From positions 62,001-126,000 of the forward strand of contig JAJDUQ010000168.1 of the NCBI GenBank assembly GCA_022826505.1: a stretch of 64,000 nt of DNA, read 5' to 3'. This DNA is from Gammaproteobacteria bacterium. Lineage in GTDB: Bacteria > Pseudomonadota > Gammaproteobacteria > HK1. Below the pieces are notes generated by a model. That model worked only from the letters and a program-made list of their open reading frames with translations. It made no database searches and was not told the origin of the DNA. The position numbers were made by a program, and so were the translations under genes. Of this stretch, positions 56,705 through 64,000 are shown one piece after another. The stretch's first letter is position 1. Each line of letters opens with the position of its first letter.

Positions 56705-57718
56705 ATGGACATCCAATCAGCGATCCGAGCCGTCATCGAGGGACAGAACCTCGACGGTGCGCAGATGACCGCAGTCATGCACTCCATCATGACCGGCGAA
56801 TGCACGCCGGCTCAGGTCGGAGGCTTCCTGGTGGGCCTGAGGATGAAAGGCGAAACGGTCGAGGAGATTGCGGCGGCGGCGACCGTGATGCGGCGCCTCG
56901 CGACGCATGTCGACGTCGACAAGGCGAGTCTGGTCGATACCTGCGGCACCGGTGGGGATGCCAGGGGCACGTTCAACATCTCTACCGCGAGTGCGCTGGT
57001 CGCGGCCGGAGCCGGAGCGAGGGTGGCGAAGCACGGCAACCGTTCGGTCTCCGGCCGCTCGGGCAGCGCCGACGTGCTGGAGGCGGCCGGAGTCAGACTG
57101 GATCTCGCCCCGGAGAGGATTGCACGCTGCATCGACGAGGCCGGCGTGGGCTTCCTGTTCGCACCCGCCCATCACGGCGCGATGAAGCACGCCATCGGTC
57201 CGCGCCGGGAGATGGCGGTACGTACCATTTTCAACGTGCTCGGTCCCCTCACCAATCCTGCCGGGGCGCTGCGGCAGGTCATCGGGGTCTTCGACCGCGA
57301 CCTCGTGGAGCCGCTCGCCCGCGTGCTCGGCGAGCTGGGAAGCGAACACGTGATGGTGGTGCACTCCGAGGACGGGCTGGATGAGCTGAGCGTAGGAGCC
57401 CCGACCCACGTGGCCGAGCTTCGCGACGGCACGGTTCGCAGCTTCGCGTTGCGTGCGGACGAGCTCGGATTCCCGCGCGCTGGGGTGGATTCAATTGCCG
57501 TCGATTCGCCTTCCTCGAGTCTGGACCTGATCCGATCGGTGCTGTCCGGCAACCCGGGACCGGCCGCGGACATCACCGTCCTCAACGCCGCGGCGGCGAT
57601 CTACGTGAGCGGAATCGCATCCAGCCTCCACGAAGGGATCGACCGCGCACGAGACAGTATCTCCTCCGGCCGGGCAACGAGTACTCTGGACCGCCTGGTG
57701 GCGATCAGCAATGAGTAG
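56705..57718 (+). CDS. trpD: Anthranilate phosphoribosyltransferase
   Basis: The 337-residue enzyme has the PRPP-binding [20 protein letters not shown] near residue 80, [19 protein letters not shown], and the anthranilate-site segment [20 protein letters not shown]. It joins anthranilate to PRPP in tryptophan synthesis. ATG 56705 is at the family start ([16 protein letters not shown]). trpC follows after 126 bp; trpG, usually directly upstream, is not present. Confidence 0.96.
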   Translation: MDIQSAIRAVIEGQNLDGAQMTAVMHSIMTGECTPAQVGGFLVGLRMKGETVEEIAAAATVMRRLATHVDVDKASLVDTCGTGGDARGTFNISTASALVAAGAGARVAKHGNRSVSGRSGSADVLEAAGVRLDLAPERIARCIDEAGVGFLFAPAHHGAMKHAIGPRREMAVRTIFNVLGPLTNPAGALRQVIGVFDRDLVEPLARVLGELGSEHVMVVHSEDGLDELSVGAPTHVAELRDGTVRSFALRADELGFPRAGVDSIAVDSPSSSLDLIRSVLSGNPGPAADITVLNAAAAIYVSGIASSLHEGIDRARDSISSGRATSTLDRLVAISNE

Positions 57719-57844
57719 ACGCAGGCGACCCGGCGGCGGCGTGCCCCCTGCCGCACCAAAGGGTCGAACGACCGGTCGGCGTTCGGTTGTCGTCAGTACG
57801 TGTCACGGTGCGCGGCGGCACGTCACCATTGCAGGACCCCTGAC

Positions 57845-58717
57845 ATGACCGGGCTTCCCGCCCCACCCGACGTGTCGTCCAGGGCCCGGGCCACGACCGC
57901 CGATTCCGGCGTTTCTCGCGACTGCCCCGACGTACTCCGGCGCATCATCCGCCACAAGGCGCGAGAGGTCGCGGAGCGGGCCGAGCGCACGCCCCTGCGG
58001 GTGCTCGGCGAGCGGGCGCAGGCGCAGGCACCGCCGCGCGGGTTCGCCGCGTCACTCCGGTCCCGAATCGCGGCGGGCGAACCGGCGGTCATCGCGGAGC
58101 TGAAAAAGGCCTCACCGAGCAAGGGGGTGCTGCGAGAGGAATTCGAGCCCGAATCCATCGCACGCGATTACGCCCGGGGCGGCGCGGCGGCCCTGTCGGT
58201 GCTTACCGACGAGGCGTTCTTCCAGGGCGCCGACCGTCATCTGGTCGAGGCGCGTGCCGCGAGCGGTCTGCCGGTGCTGCGCAAGGACTTCGTGATCGAC
58301 GCCTGGCAGGTCTACGAGGCGCGGGCGCTCGGAGCGGACTGCATCCTGCTGATCGTCGCCGCACTCGGAGATGCGCAGCTCAACGAGTTGGCGGGGTTGG
58401 CGGTGCACCTCGGCATGGACGTCCTGGTGGAGGTGCACGATGCGGCGGAGCTGGAACGCGCCGCTCGACTCGATTCCCTGCTGCTCGGAATCAACAACCG
58501 CGATCTCCGCACCTTCCAGACCACGCTCGACACGACCCTGGGCCTGCTCGACCGCATCCCGGACGACCGCACCGTCATTACCGAGAGCGGCATCCACACC
58601 CGCGCCGACATCGCCCGCATGCGCGCGGCGGGGGTCGACGGATTCCTGGTGGGGGAAGCGTTCATGCGCGCCGAGCGGCCGGGGATGCGGTTGCGGGAGC
58701 TGTTCTTCGATGGATGA
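57845..58717 (+). CDS. trpC: Indole-3-glycerol phosphate synthase
   Basis: This 290-residue TIM-barrel enzyme has [19 protein letters not shown], the catalytic Lys in [41 protein letters not shown] and [13 protein letters not shown]. It forms indole-3-glycerol phosphate from the TrpD/TrpF product. ATG 57845 is preferred; the frame extends to 57800. Not fused to trpF. The N-terminal ~25 residues before [16 protein letters not shown] are a poorly conserved extension. Confidence 0.96.
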   Translation: MTGLPAPPDVSSRARATTADSGVSRDCPDVLRRIIRHKAREVAERAERTPLRVLGERAQAQAPPRGFAASLRSRIAAGEPAVIAELKKASPSKGVLREEFEPESIARDYARGGAAALSVLTDEAFFQGADRHLVEARAASGLPVLRKDFVIDAWQVYEARALGADCILLIVAALGDAQLNELAGLAVHLGMDVLVEVHDAAELERAARLDSLLLGINNRDLRTFQTTLDTTLGLLDRIPDDRTVITESGIHTRADIARMRAAGVDGFLVGEAFMRAERPGMRLRELFFDG

Positions 58718-58893
58718 AGCACACGCCGCGACGACGGCCACAAACGACACGAGCCAGTTGTCCGAACCGGAAGCGGGAGCGCAGGACCGAGGCGTTTCGT
58801 ACCCGGAAACGGGTCCGGGGACGGAGCACGCAGCGACCGGGAGAGTCTCCGTATCGTGACTGTCCGAGATTCTGCGAGAAAACGGAGACGACA

Positions 58894-59310
58894 GTGAGAG
58901 CCACCGTGAAATGGCTCGACGGAGTCGCCTTCGTCGGCGAATCCGGCAGCGGGCACGCCATGGTCATCGACGGAGCCCCCGGCGCGGGGGGCCGCAACAT
59001 CGGGCCGCGCCCCCTGGAGGCCATGCTCATCGGCCTGGGGGCGTGCAGCGCGTTCGACGTGGTCACGATTCTGCGCAAGGCCCGTCAGGCGGTGACGGAC
59101 TGCCGGGTGGAACTGGAGGCGGAGCGGGCGGACGCGGTGCCCGCGGTGTTCACCAGCATCCGCATGGTATTCGTGGTGAGCGGCACGGAACTGAGGGAGA
59201 GTGCGGTACGCCGCGCCGTGGACCTCTCTGCGGAGAAGTACTGCTCCGCCACCGCGATGCTTCGGGCAAGCGTCGAAATCACGCACGAATACCGTATCGA
59301 GCCGGCGTGA
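58894..59310 (+). CDS. yhfA: OsmC family protein, YhfA type
   Basis: The 138-residue protein closely follows E. coli YhfA: RATVKWLDGVAFVGESGSGH, then LIGLGACSAFDVVTILRK and AVDLSAEKYCSATAMLR. The two cysteines are those of OsmC-type peroxide-reducing proteins. I place the start at GTG 58894, preceded by GGAG; the longer frame from 58714 is basic and unlike the family. In many gammaproteobacteria it lies after trpC and near crp. It converges with oppC with 39 bp between stops. Confidence 0.9.
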   Translation: MRATVKWLDGVAFVGESGSGHAMVIDGAPGAGGRNIGPRPLEAMLIGLGACSAFDVVTILRKARQAVTDCRVELEAERADAVPAVFTSIRMVFVVSGTELRESAVRRAVDLSAEKYCSATAMLRASVEITHEYRIEPA

Positions 59311-59349
59311 GTCTCCCACGTCGGCCGCAGGTGTCGGGGGCAGTGGAAT

Positions 59350-60525
59350 TCAGTCCGCCTTGTACGGGTCCGCCGCGTCGCGCAGGCCGTCACCGAGGAA
59401 GTTGAAGGCCAGCACCGTAATCACCACCGGGACCACCGGAAACATGAGCCAGGGGTACAGCGCGACGGCGTTGATGTTCTGCGCCTCGGTGAGCAGCACC
59501 CCCCAGCTCGTCACCGGCGGCCTCAGGCCCAGTCCGAGGAAGCTGAGCGCGGTCTCGCCGAGGATCATCGCCGGAATCGACAACGTGGCCGACGCGATCA
59601 GATGGCTCATGAAGTTCGGGAGGAGATGGCGCGCAATGACTCGGCTCGGGCGTGCCCCCATGAGTACCGCGGCGGTGGTGAAGTCCTCCTCGCGCAACGC
59701 CAGCAGCTTCGATCGCACCGCCCGGGCAAGACCCGTCCAGTCGATGAGGCCGAGAATGATGGTGAGGCCGAAGAACACTCCAATCGGGCTCCAGGTCACC
59801 GGGAGCGCGGCGGAGAGTGCCATCCACAAGGGCAGCTCCGGGAACGAGCGAATGATCTCGATCAACCGCTGGACGACGCTGTCGACCCAGCCGCCGTAGT
59901 AGCCGGCCAGCCCTCCGAGCACGAGCCCGACCACGAAGCTCACCGCAATCCCGACCAGCCCGATGGTGAGCGAGATCCGAGCCCCGTGAACGATGCGCGA
60001 GAGCACGTCGCGCCCCAGCCGATCGGTGCCCAGAAGGAAGACCGTGCCGCCGTCCTCGACGCACACAAGGTGGAAGCTCGCCTCGACCTGGCCCCAGAAC
60101 CGGTAGGTGTCGCCCGAGCACAGGAACCGCAGCCGGTACCGCCGCTCGGGATCCTCGCGGTACTCCCGCTTGAGGTTCTCCATGTTGAGCCGGTATTGCA
60201 GTCCGTAGACGAACGGACCGACGAATTCTCCGTCGTGGAACAGGTGCACCGACTGGGGCGGAGCGTAGATGAAGTCGCTGTGGCGCGAATGCAGGTCGTA
60301 GGGCGCGACGATCTCGCTCACGAGCACCGACAGGTAGAGTAGCGCGAGCACCGCGCCGGACATCACCGCGAGATGGTGGCGCTTGAACCGCCACCACATC
60401 ATTTGCCACTGCGAAGCGAGGAAATACCGTTCCTGCTCCGGAGTCAGAGCCTCGACCGAGTGCGGGTCGAAAGGCTCGGTGGAGACGTAGTGCTCCAGGC
60501 GAGTTCCGGTCCCGTCAGCCGACAT
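59350..60525 (-). CDS. Oligopeptide-type ABC transporter permease, OppC-like
   Basis: The 391-residue permease has an N-terminal cytoplasmic stretch (~60 residues), a first membrane helix, a large periplasmic insert (residues ~95-185), and five further helices. The insert is followed by LLGTDRLGRDVLSRIVHGAR. The EAA coupling motif is TAAVLMGARPSRVIARHLLP, and the C-terminus NFLGDGLRDAADPYKAD is typical of OppC/DppC. AGGAAGAG precedes ATG 60523-60525. It is the last gene of the minus-strand operon, 138 bp after oppB. Confidence 0.93.
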   Translation of the reverse strand: MSADGTGTRLEHYVSTEPFDPHSVEALTPEQERYFLASQWQMMWWRFKRHHLAVMSGAVLALLYLSVLVSEIVAPYDLHSRHSDFIYAPPQSVHLFHDGEFVGPFVYGLQYRLNMENLKREYREDPERRYRLRFLCSGDTYRFWGQVEASFHLVCVEDGGTVFLLGTDRLGRDVLSRIVHGARISLTIGLVGIAVSFVVGLVLGGLAGYYGGWVDSVVQRLIEIIRSFPELPLWMALSAALPVTWSPIGVFFGLTIILGLIDWTGLARAVRSKLLALREEDFTTAAVLMGARPSRVIARHLLPNFMSHLIASATLSIPAMILGETALSFLGLGLRPPVTSWGVLLTEAQNINAVALYPWLMFPVVPVVITVLAFNFLGDGLRDAADPYKAD

Positions 60526-60663
60526 GTCTCTTCCTCTCGCGCGGTGGCGGGGAAGTCGAACGCACGTCTGGCGGACGGACGTCCCGCGATGCCGGGGGTC
60601 CGACACGCCTCGCCGCAACCTCCGTTCCCCGAACCGATTTCTCCGGTCGAGGGGCGCGAGGGC

Positions 60664-61662
60664 TCACCTCCGCGTCCCTCCCTCGAGCCGGATTCTCGGG
60701 TCAAGCGCCGCGAGAGCGAGGTCGGAGAGGAACATCCCGACCACCGTGAGGACCGCGAGGAACATGAGAAACGACCCCGCGAGGTACATGTCCTGGCTCT
60801 GCAGCGCACGCACGAGCATCGGCCCGGTGGTCGGCAGCGAGAGCACCACCGAGACGATGGCGGCGCCTGACACGACCTGCGGCAGCAGATTGCCGATGTC
60901 GGCGATGAACGGGTTGAGCGACATTCGCAACGGGTACTTCACGAGCAGCCGGAACGGCGGCAGCCCCTTCGCGCGGCCGGTCACCACGTACTGCTTCTGC
61001 AGTTCGTCCAGGAGGTTCGCGCGCAGGCGTCGAATCATGGCCGCGGTTCCCGAGGTACCAATCACCACCACCGGAATCCACAGGTGCTCCATCACCGACA
61101 CGAACTTCGGCCAGCTCATCGGCTGGTCGACGAACTCGGGATCCATCAATCCGCCGATGGAGGTCCCGAACACCACGTTCGCGAAGTACAGCAGCACCAG
61201 CGCCAGGAGGAAGTTCGGGGTCGCGAGCCCGAGGAAACCGATCAGCGTCAGTCCGTGATCGCCCCAACTGTACTGGTGGGTGGCGGAGTAGACCCCGATG
61301 GGGAACGAGACCACCCAGGTGAAGACGATGGTCGAGAAGGAGAGCAGGAAGGTCAGGAACAGCCGGTCGCCCACCACCTCTCCAACCGGCAGATCGTGCT
61401 CGAACGAGTACCCGAAGTCCCCTTGCAGCATCCCCAGCAGCCACGTGGCGTACTGCTCGACGACGGGGCGGTCGAGACCGTAGTGGCGGCGCAGAAATTC
61501 GACCTTCTCCACCGACACCTTCTCGCCTGTCGCCTCCAGCTCGGCGATGTACGACGTGAGGTAGTCGCCCTCGGGAAGCTGGATGATGGTGAACACCAGC
61601 GCGCTGATGACCACCAGGGTGGGGATCATCACGAACACTCGTCGCACGGTGTATTGCAGCAT
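60664..61662 (-). CDS. Oligopeptide-type ABC transporter permease, OppB-like
   Basis: The 332-residue permease begins LQYTVRRVFVMIPTLVVISA and has the periplasmic segment HYGLDRPVVEQYATWLLGML. The coupling motif is YVVTGRAKGLPPFRLLVKYP, and the C-terminus has DLALAALDPRIRLEGG. It pairs with OppC as the heterodimeric pore. It starts 7 bp after the stop of the solute-binding protein gene, so the two are translationally coupled. Confidence 0.94.
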   Translation of the reverse strand: MLQYTVRRVFVMIPTLVVISALVFTIIQLPEGDYLTSYIAELEATGEKVSVEKVEFLRRHYGLDRPVVEQYATWLLGMLQGDFGYSFEHDLPVGEVVGDRLFLTFLLSFSTIVFTWVVSFPIGVYSATHQYSWGDHGLTLIGFLGLATPNFLLALVLLYFANVVFGTSIGGLMDPEFVDQPMSWPKFVSVMEHLWIPVVVIGTSGTAAMIRRLRANLLDELQKQYVVTGRAKGLPPFRLLVKYPLRMSLNPFIADIGNLLPQVVSGAAIVSVVLSLPTTGPMLVRALQSQDMYLAGSFLMFLAVLTVVGMFLSDLALAALDPRIRLEGGTRR

Positions 61663-61669
61663 GACGCGG

Positions 61670-63574
61670 TCAGTCCTCGAACCAGAAGGTGTCGGGTCGG
61701 TAGATCCCGAAATGGGCTCCCGGGTCCCAGTTGTAGATCCCCTTCTCGGGCAGATTGCGCAGACGTGCGTCCATCACCACCGGCTGCGGCACCCCGGCCA
61801 CGATACCGATGCTGAACGCGTTGTCGGCGCGGATCGCGAGCATCCGGTTCCAGATCGCCCGCCGGGCGGCGGTGTCGGACGCGGCGAGCCAGTGTCGGCT
61901 GAGCTCCGCGAGTTCGCGGGCCGGGGCAAGCGCCGGGGGCTCGCCCGACGCCCCCGCCGTCTCGTGGAACTGTCCCCACCGCGGCCACTGGAAGTGGTCC
62001 TGCCGGGTCGGGGCGAGGTCGCGGGGGCTCATGTCGGGGAGCGGAAGCCCGTTCTCGAGCCCGCCCCACACCGAGATCACGGTCTGCCCGGATGCAATGC
62101 GGTTCCTGAACACCTCGCGCTGCAACGGCTTCGAGAACAGCTTGATGCCCGCCTCCTTCCAGGTCCAACCGACGAGTTCCAGCACGTCGGTCTGTTCGGT
62201 GTCCTCGCCCGCGGTCTCCACGATGATCTCGAGCGGTCGTCCGTCCGGCATGAGCCGAACGCCCTCGTCGTTGCGCTCGATGAGCCCGATTTCGTCGAGG
62301 AGCTCATTCGCGGCGTCGAGGTCGAACCGCGCCCAGCGTGTGCGGTAGGTCTCCTCGTACAGGGGTCCCTTCTCGTGGACGGTGTCGTTCCCCTCGGTTG
62401 CAAGCCCGAAGTAGATCACCTGGTTGATTTCGTGACGGTCGATGGCGAGCGACAGAGCGCGTCGGAACCGCACGTCGTGCAGGAGCGCACGCCAGCCGGC
62501 ATCCTCGACGTTGAGGTTGGGATAGAGCGCAACGTGCGCTCCTCGCGTGGTTTCCCACAGCCGAACCAGCTTGCGGTTGTGTTTTTCGCTCTGCTTGAGG
62601 AACGTGTAGTCGTCGAAGCCGAGATGACGCGCCTGAAGGTCCGACTCCCCCGCCCCGGTCTTGGCGGGGATGAGCTTGCCGTCGGAGATGTTCATGACCA
62701 CGCGGTCGATGTACGGCAGTTGCCGGCCGTTCGCGTCGACTCGGTGGAAGTACGGATTGCGAACGAAGACGTAGCGCTGGGAGGGCGGCGCGGTGGTGTT
62801 GATCCAGGGCTGGAGTGACGGAAGGTCGGGGTTCGTGTTCTTGTAGGGCCGGAACCGACTGGTATGGAGCGCGGCCCAGTTGCGCTTGCCCTCCTCCTGC
62901 GCCAACCCGTTCAGCGCCGTCTCGTCGGCGTATCGGGCGTGAAACGCCCTGAGATAGTGAGCCGGAGCGTACAGCGGCTCGGGCCGCGCCCCGGCCAGCG
63001 CCGGCAGGAAGAACGGATTCGGCCGCGACCACGTGTAGCGCACGGTGTGCTCGTCGAGCACCTCGAAGCGCGGTGGCTCGCCGCCCATGAGATACACGCG
63101 TGGAGGACCGAACGGGGAGAGCGAGGCGTCGGTCGCTATGTCTTCCCAGTAGTAGCGGAAGTCCTCGCTGGTGAACGGACGGCCGTCCGACCACCGATGA
63201 CCGGGGCGGAGTCGGAGTGTGAAGGCACGTTCCTGCTCGACGTCGACGCCCTCGAGGAGATCGGGGACGAAGCGATAGTCCCGGTCGTAACCGACGAGCC
63301 GCGCGTAGCCGTACACCACCATCAGGCGTACGTCCTTGCCGCGGCCCATCAGCAGCCGCAGCTCGCCACCGTGCCGGCCCGGCGCGAGACCGTCTCCAGC
63401 GAGGGCGGCAACGCTCGGACGCGCCGGCACACGCTGCTCGACGGGGGGCAGCTCGCCGTTCGTGACGCGGGCGGCGAGGGAGGGAGTCTCGACGTACGGT
63501 GCCGCGGCTGCGCCGGGATCGGCGAGCACGACGAGGAGCGCAATAGCCGGGGTGATTCTGCTAGCGCGATGCAC
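61670..63574 (-). CDS. Extracellular solute-binding protein, family 5 (OppA/peptide-binding type)
   Basis: The 634-residue periplasmic protein has a signal peptide (ITPAIALLVVLADPGAAAA). Family 5 features are FTLRLRPGHRWSDGRPFTSE and DVRFRRALSLAIDRHEINQV. The C-terminus ends IYRPDTFWFED. It is longer than E. coli OppA (543) and resembles the larger YejA-like subfamily in size. The start is GTG 63572-63574. It would deliver an oligopeptide or a related ligand to the OppB/OppC pore; the ligand is unknown. Confidence 0.92.
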   Translation of the reverse strand: MHRASRITPAIALLVVLADPGAAAAPYVETPSLAARVTNGELPPVEQRVPARPSVAALAGDGLAPGRHGGELRLLMGRGKDVRLMVVYGYARLVGYDRDYRFVPDLLEGVDVEQERAFTLRLRPGHRWSDGRPFTSEDFRYYWEDIATDASLSPFGPPRVYLMGGEPPRFEVLDEHTVRYTWSRPNPFFLPALAGARPEPLYAPAHYLRAFHARYADETALNGLAQEEGKRNWAALHTSRFRPYKNTNPDLPSLQPWINTTAPPSQRYVFVRNPYFHRVDANGRQLPYIDRVVMNISDGKLIPAKTGAGESDLQARHLGFDDYTFLKQSEKHNRKLVRLWETTRGAHVALYPNLNVEDAGWRALLHDVRFRRALSLAIDRHEINQVIYFGLATEGNDTVHEKGPLYEETYRTRWARFDLDAANELLDEIGLIERNDEGVRLMPDGRPLEIIVETAGEDTEQTDVLELVGWTWKEAGIKLFSKPLQREVFRNRIASGQTVISVWGGLENGLPLPDMSPRDLAPTRQDHFQWPRWGQFHETAGASGEPPALAPARELAELSRHWLAASDTAARRAIWNRMLAIRADNAFSIGIVAGVPQPVVMDARLRNLPEKGIYNWDPGAHFGIYRPDTFWFED

Positions 63575-63597
63575 GATGCACGTTCCGACAATCCTTC

Positions 63598-63711
63598 TCA
63601 GGCAATAGCCGACGATGCCGCAACAAATACCGGAATGATCGCGGCGAGAAACCAGTGGCGAAGCGCAATCATCAGTGCAGCCACGAGGATGGCTCCGATG
63701 AATTCAACCAC
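63598..63711 (-). CDS. Possible small hydrophobic membrane protein between oppD and the binding-protein gene
   Basis: A 37-codon frame starting at GTG 63709-63711 encodes [20 protein letters not shown] then [16 protein letters not shown] and a stop. Almost all of it is hydrophobic, fitting one long or two short membrane helices. The start overlaps the oppD stop by 8 bp, and GGAG lies about 9 bp upstream. The binding-protein gene follows 23 bp after the stop. No homologue is known to me. It could be a genuine small transporter accessory protein or a chance frame. Confidence 0.35.
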   Translation of the reverse strand: MVEFIGAILVAALMIALRHWFLAAIIPVFVAASSAIA

Positions 63712-64000
63712 CAAGGGGACTCCCTTCGGCCACCCCCCCGCTCGCACGCACCGCGTGCCCCGGCGCGACCTCCACCAGCGTCGGCCGCCGGTCGCCGCCG
63801 TCGGTGAACGGCGCCGGCCAGTCCGCCGGATTCGACACCTTGCCGTCCATCAGTGCACCGAGGTCGAGACGGACGGAAGGGTCGGTACGGGGCACCGCGG
63901 CGAGCAGGGCCCGGGTGTACGGATGGACGGGGTTCTCGAACAACCGCTCGCGGGGCGCGACTTCCACCAGGTGGCCCGCACACATCACCGCAATACGGTC
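63704..64000 (-). CDS. Oligopeptide-type ABC transporter ATP-binding protein, C-terminal part (partial, cut at window edge)
   Basis: Only the last ~98 residues are in the window. They begin [20 protein letters not shown], the end of the ABC ATPase core (after the H-loop). They continue with the oligopeptide-family C-terminal motif [19 protein letters not shown]. This tail is diagnostic of OppD/OppF/DppD-type ATPases. It is the most upstream gene seen in this operon (ATPase, small ORF, binding protein, OppB, OppC). Whether it is a single or fused double ATPase cannot be seen. Confidence 0.9.
   Translation of the reverse strand, partial: DRIAVMCAGHLVEVAPRERLFENPVHPYTRALLAAVPRTDPSVRLDLGALMDGKVSNPADWPAPFTDGGDRRPTLVEVAPGHAVRASGGVAEGSPLGG

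Overview
The window is GC-rich chromosomal DNA, and its gene content and gene order point to a gammaproteobacterium. Supporting blocks are lptF-lptG divergent from pepA-holC-valS, iscR-iscA-ndk-rlmN-rodZ-hisS-yfgM-bamB-der, gcvR divergent from bamC, phoB-phoR-ppx with a Pho box, a 1634-residue NAD-dependent glutamate dehydrogenase, and gph-trpD-trpC-yhfA. GTG starts, 4-bp stop/start overlaps and AGGAGG-type ribosome binding sites are common. The species cannot be named from sequence alone.

Layout. 1-3.5 kb: minus-strand branched-chain amino-acid-type ABC operon (livH, two livM-like permeases, livG cut by the window edge) with a promoter and a dyad. 3.5-9.9 kb: LysR regulator, amidase, class V aminotransferase, CCA-adding-type enzyme and msrA. 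10-13.8 kb: phosphate regulon genes phoB-phoR-ppx. 14-16.1 kb: mrp, dcd and an RDD membrane protein. 16.3-23.7 kb: LPS export permeases, then pepA, holC and valS. 23.9-34.9 kb: Fe-S, translation and envelope genes. 34.9-41.5 kb: PIN-PhoH ATPase and the large glutamate dehydrogenase. 53.9-59.3 kb: secB, djlA, gph, trpD, trpC and yhfA. 59.3-64 kb: an oligopeptide-type ABC operon running off the right edge.

An accessory island occupies about 41.5-53.9 kb, between glutamate dehydrogenase and secB, and one of its modules also sits between secB and djlA. It holds three expanded families of small proteins that I do not recognise as named families. (A) SQET proteins have the N-terminal motif LSQETLAI, one membrane segment, a coiled coil of variable length and a conserved tail around RLTEQQG; there are six copies, one truncated, plus one fossil. 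(B) KIEQ proteins are related to A and have the same membrane-anchor plus coiled-coil plan; there are two copies and one fossil. (C) SKPNGRQ proteins are soluble, with fixed ends and a middle of variable length; there are three copies. Several SQET genes share a conserved 66-67 bp leader ending in TAGAAT. The coiled-coil parts differ by in-frame 21-nt or 33-nt repeat units.

The centre of the island is framed by two divergently transcribed porin paralogues. Their first ~115 coding bases and upstream regions form a ~210 bp inverted repeat. Each arm contains a 22-bp near-palindrome (8-bp arms, 6-bp spacer). Between the arms lie a P4-type tyrosine recombinase, a methyltransferase, a KIEQ gene and a SKPNGRQ gene. 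The layout suggests a possible invertible segment controlling porin expression; this is inference and has not been demonstrated.

The core blocks repeatedly lack genes that normally lie inside them: iscS/iscU/hsc/fdx, pilF and ispG, dapA, and trpE/trpG. This suggests reduction or relocation of these loci.
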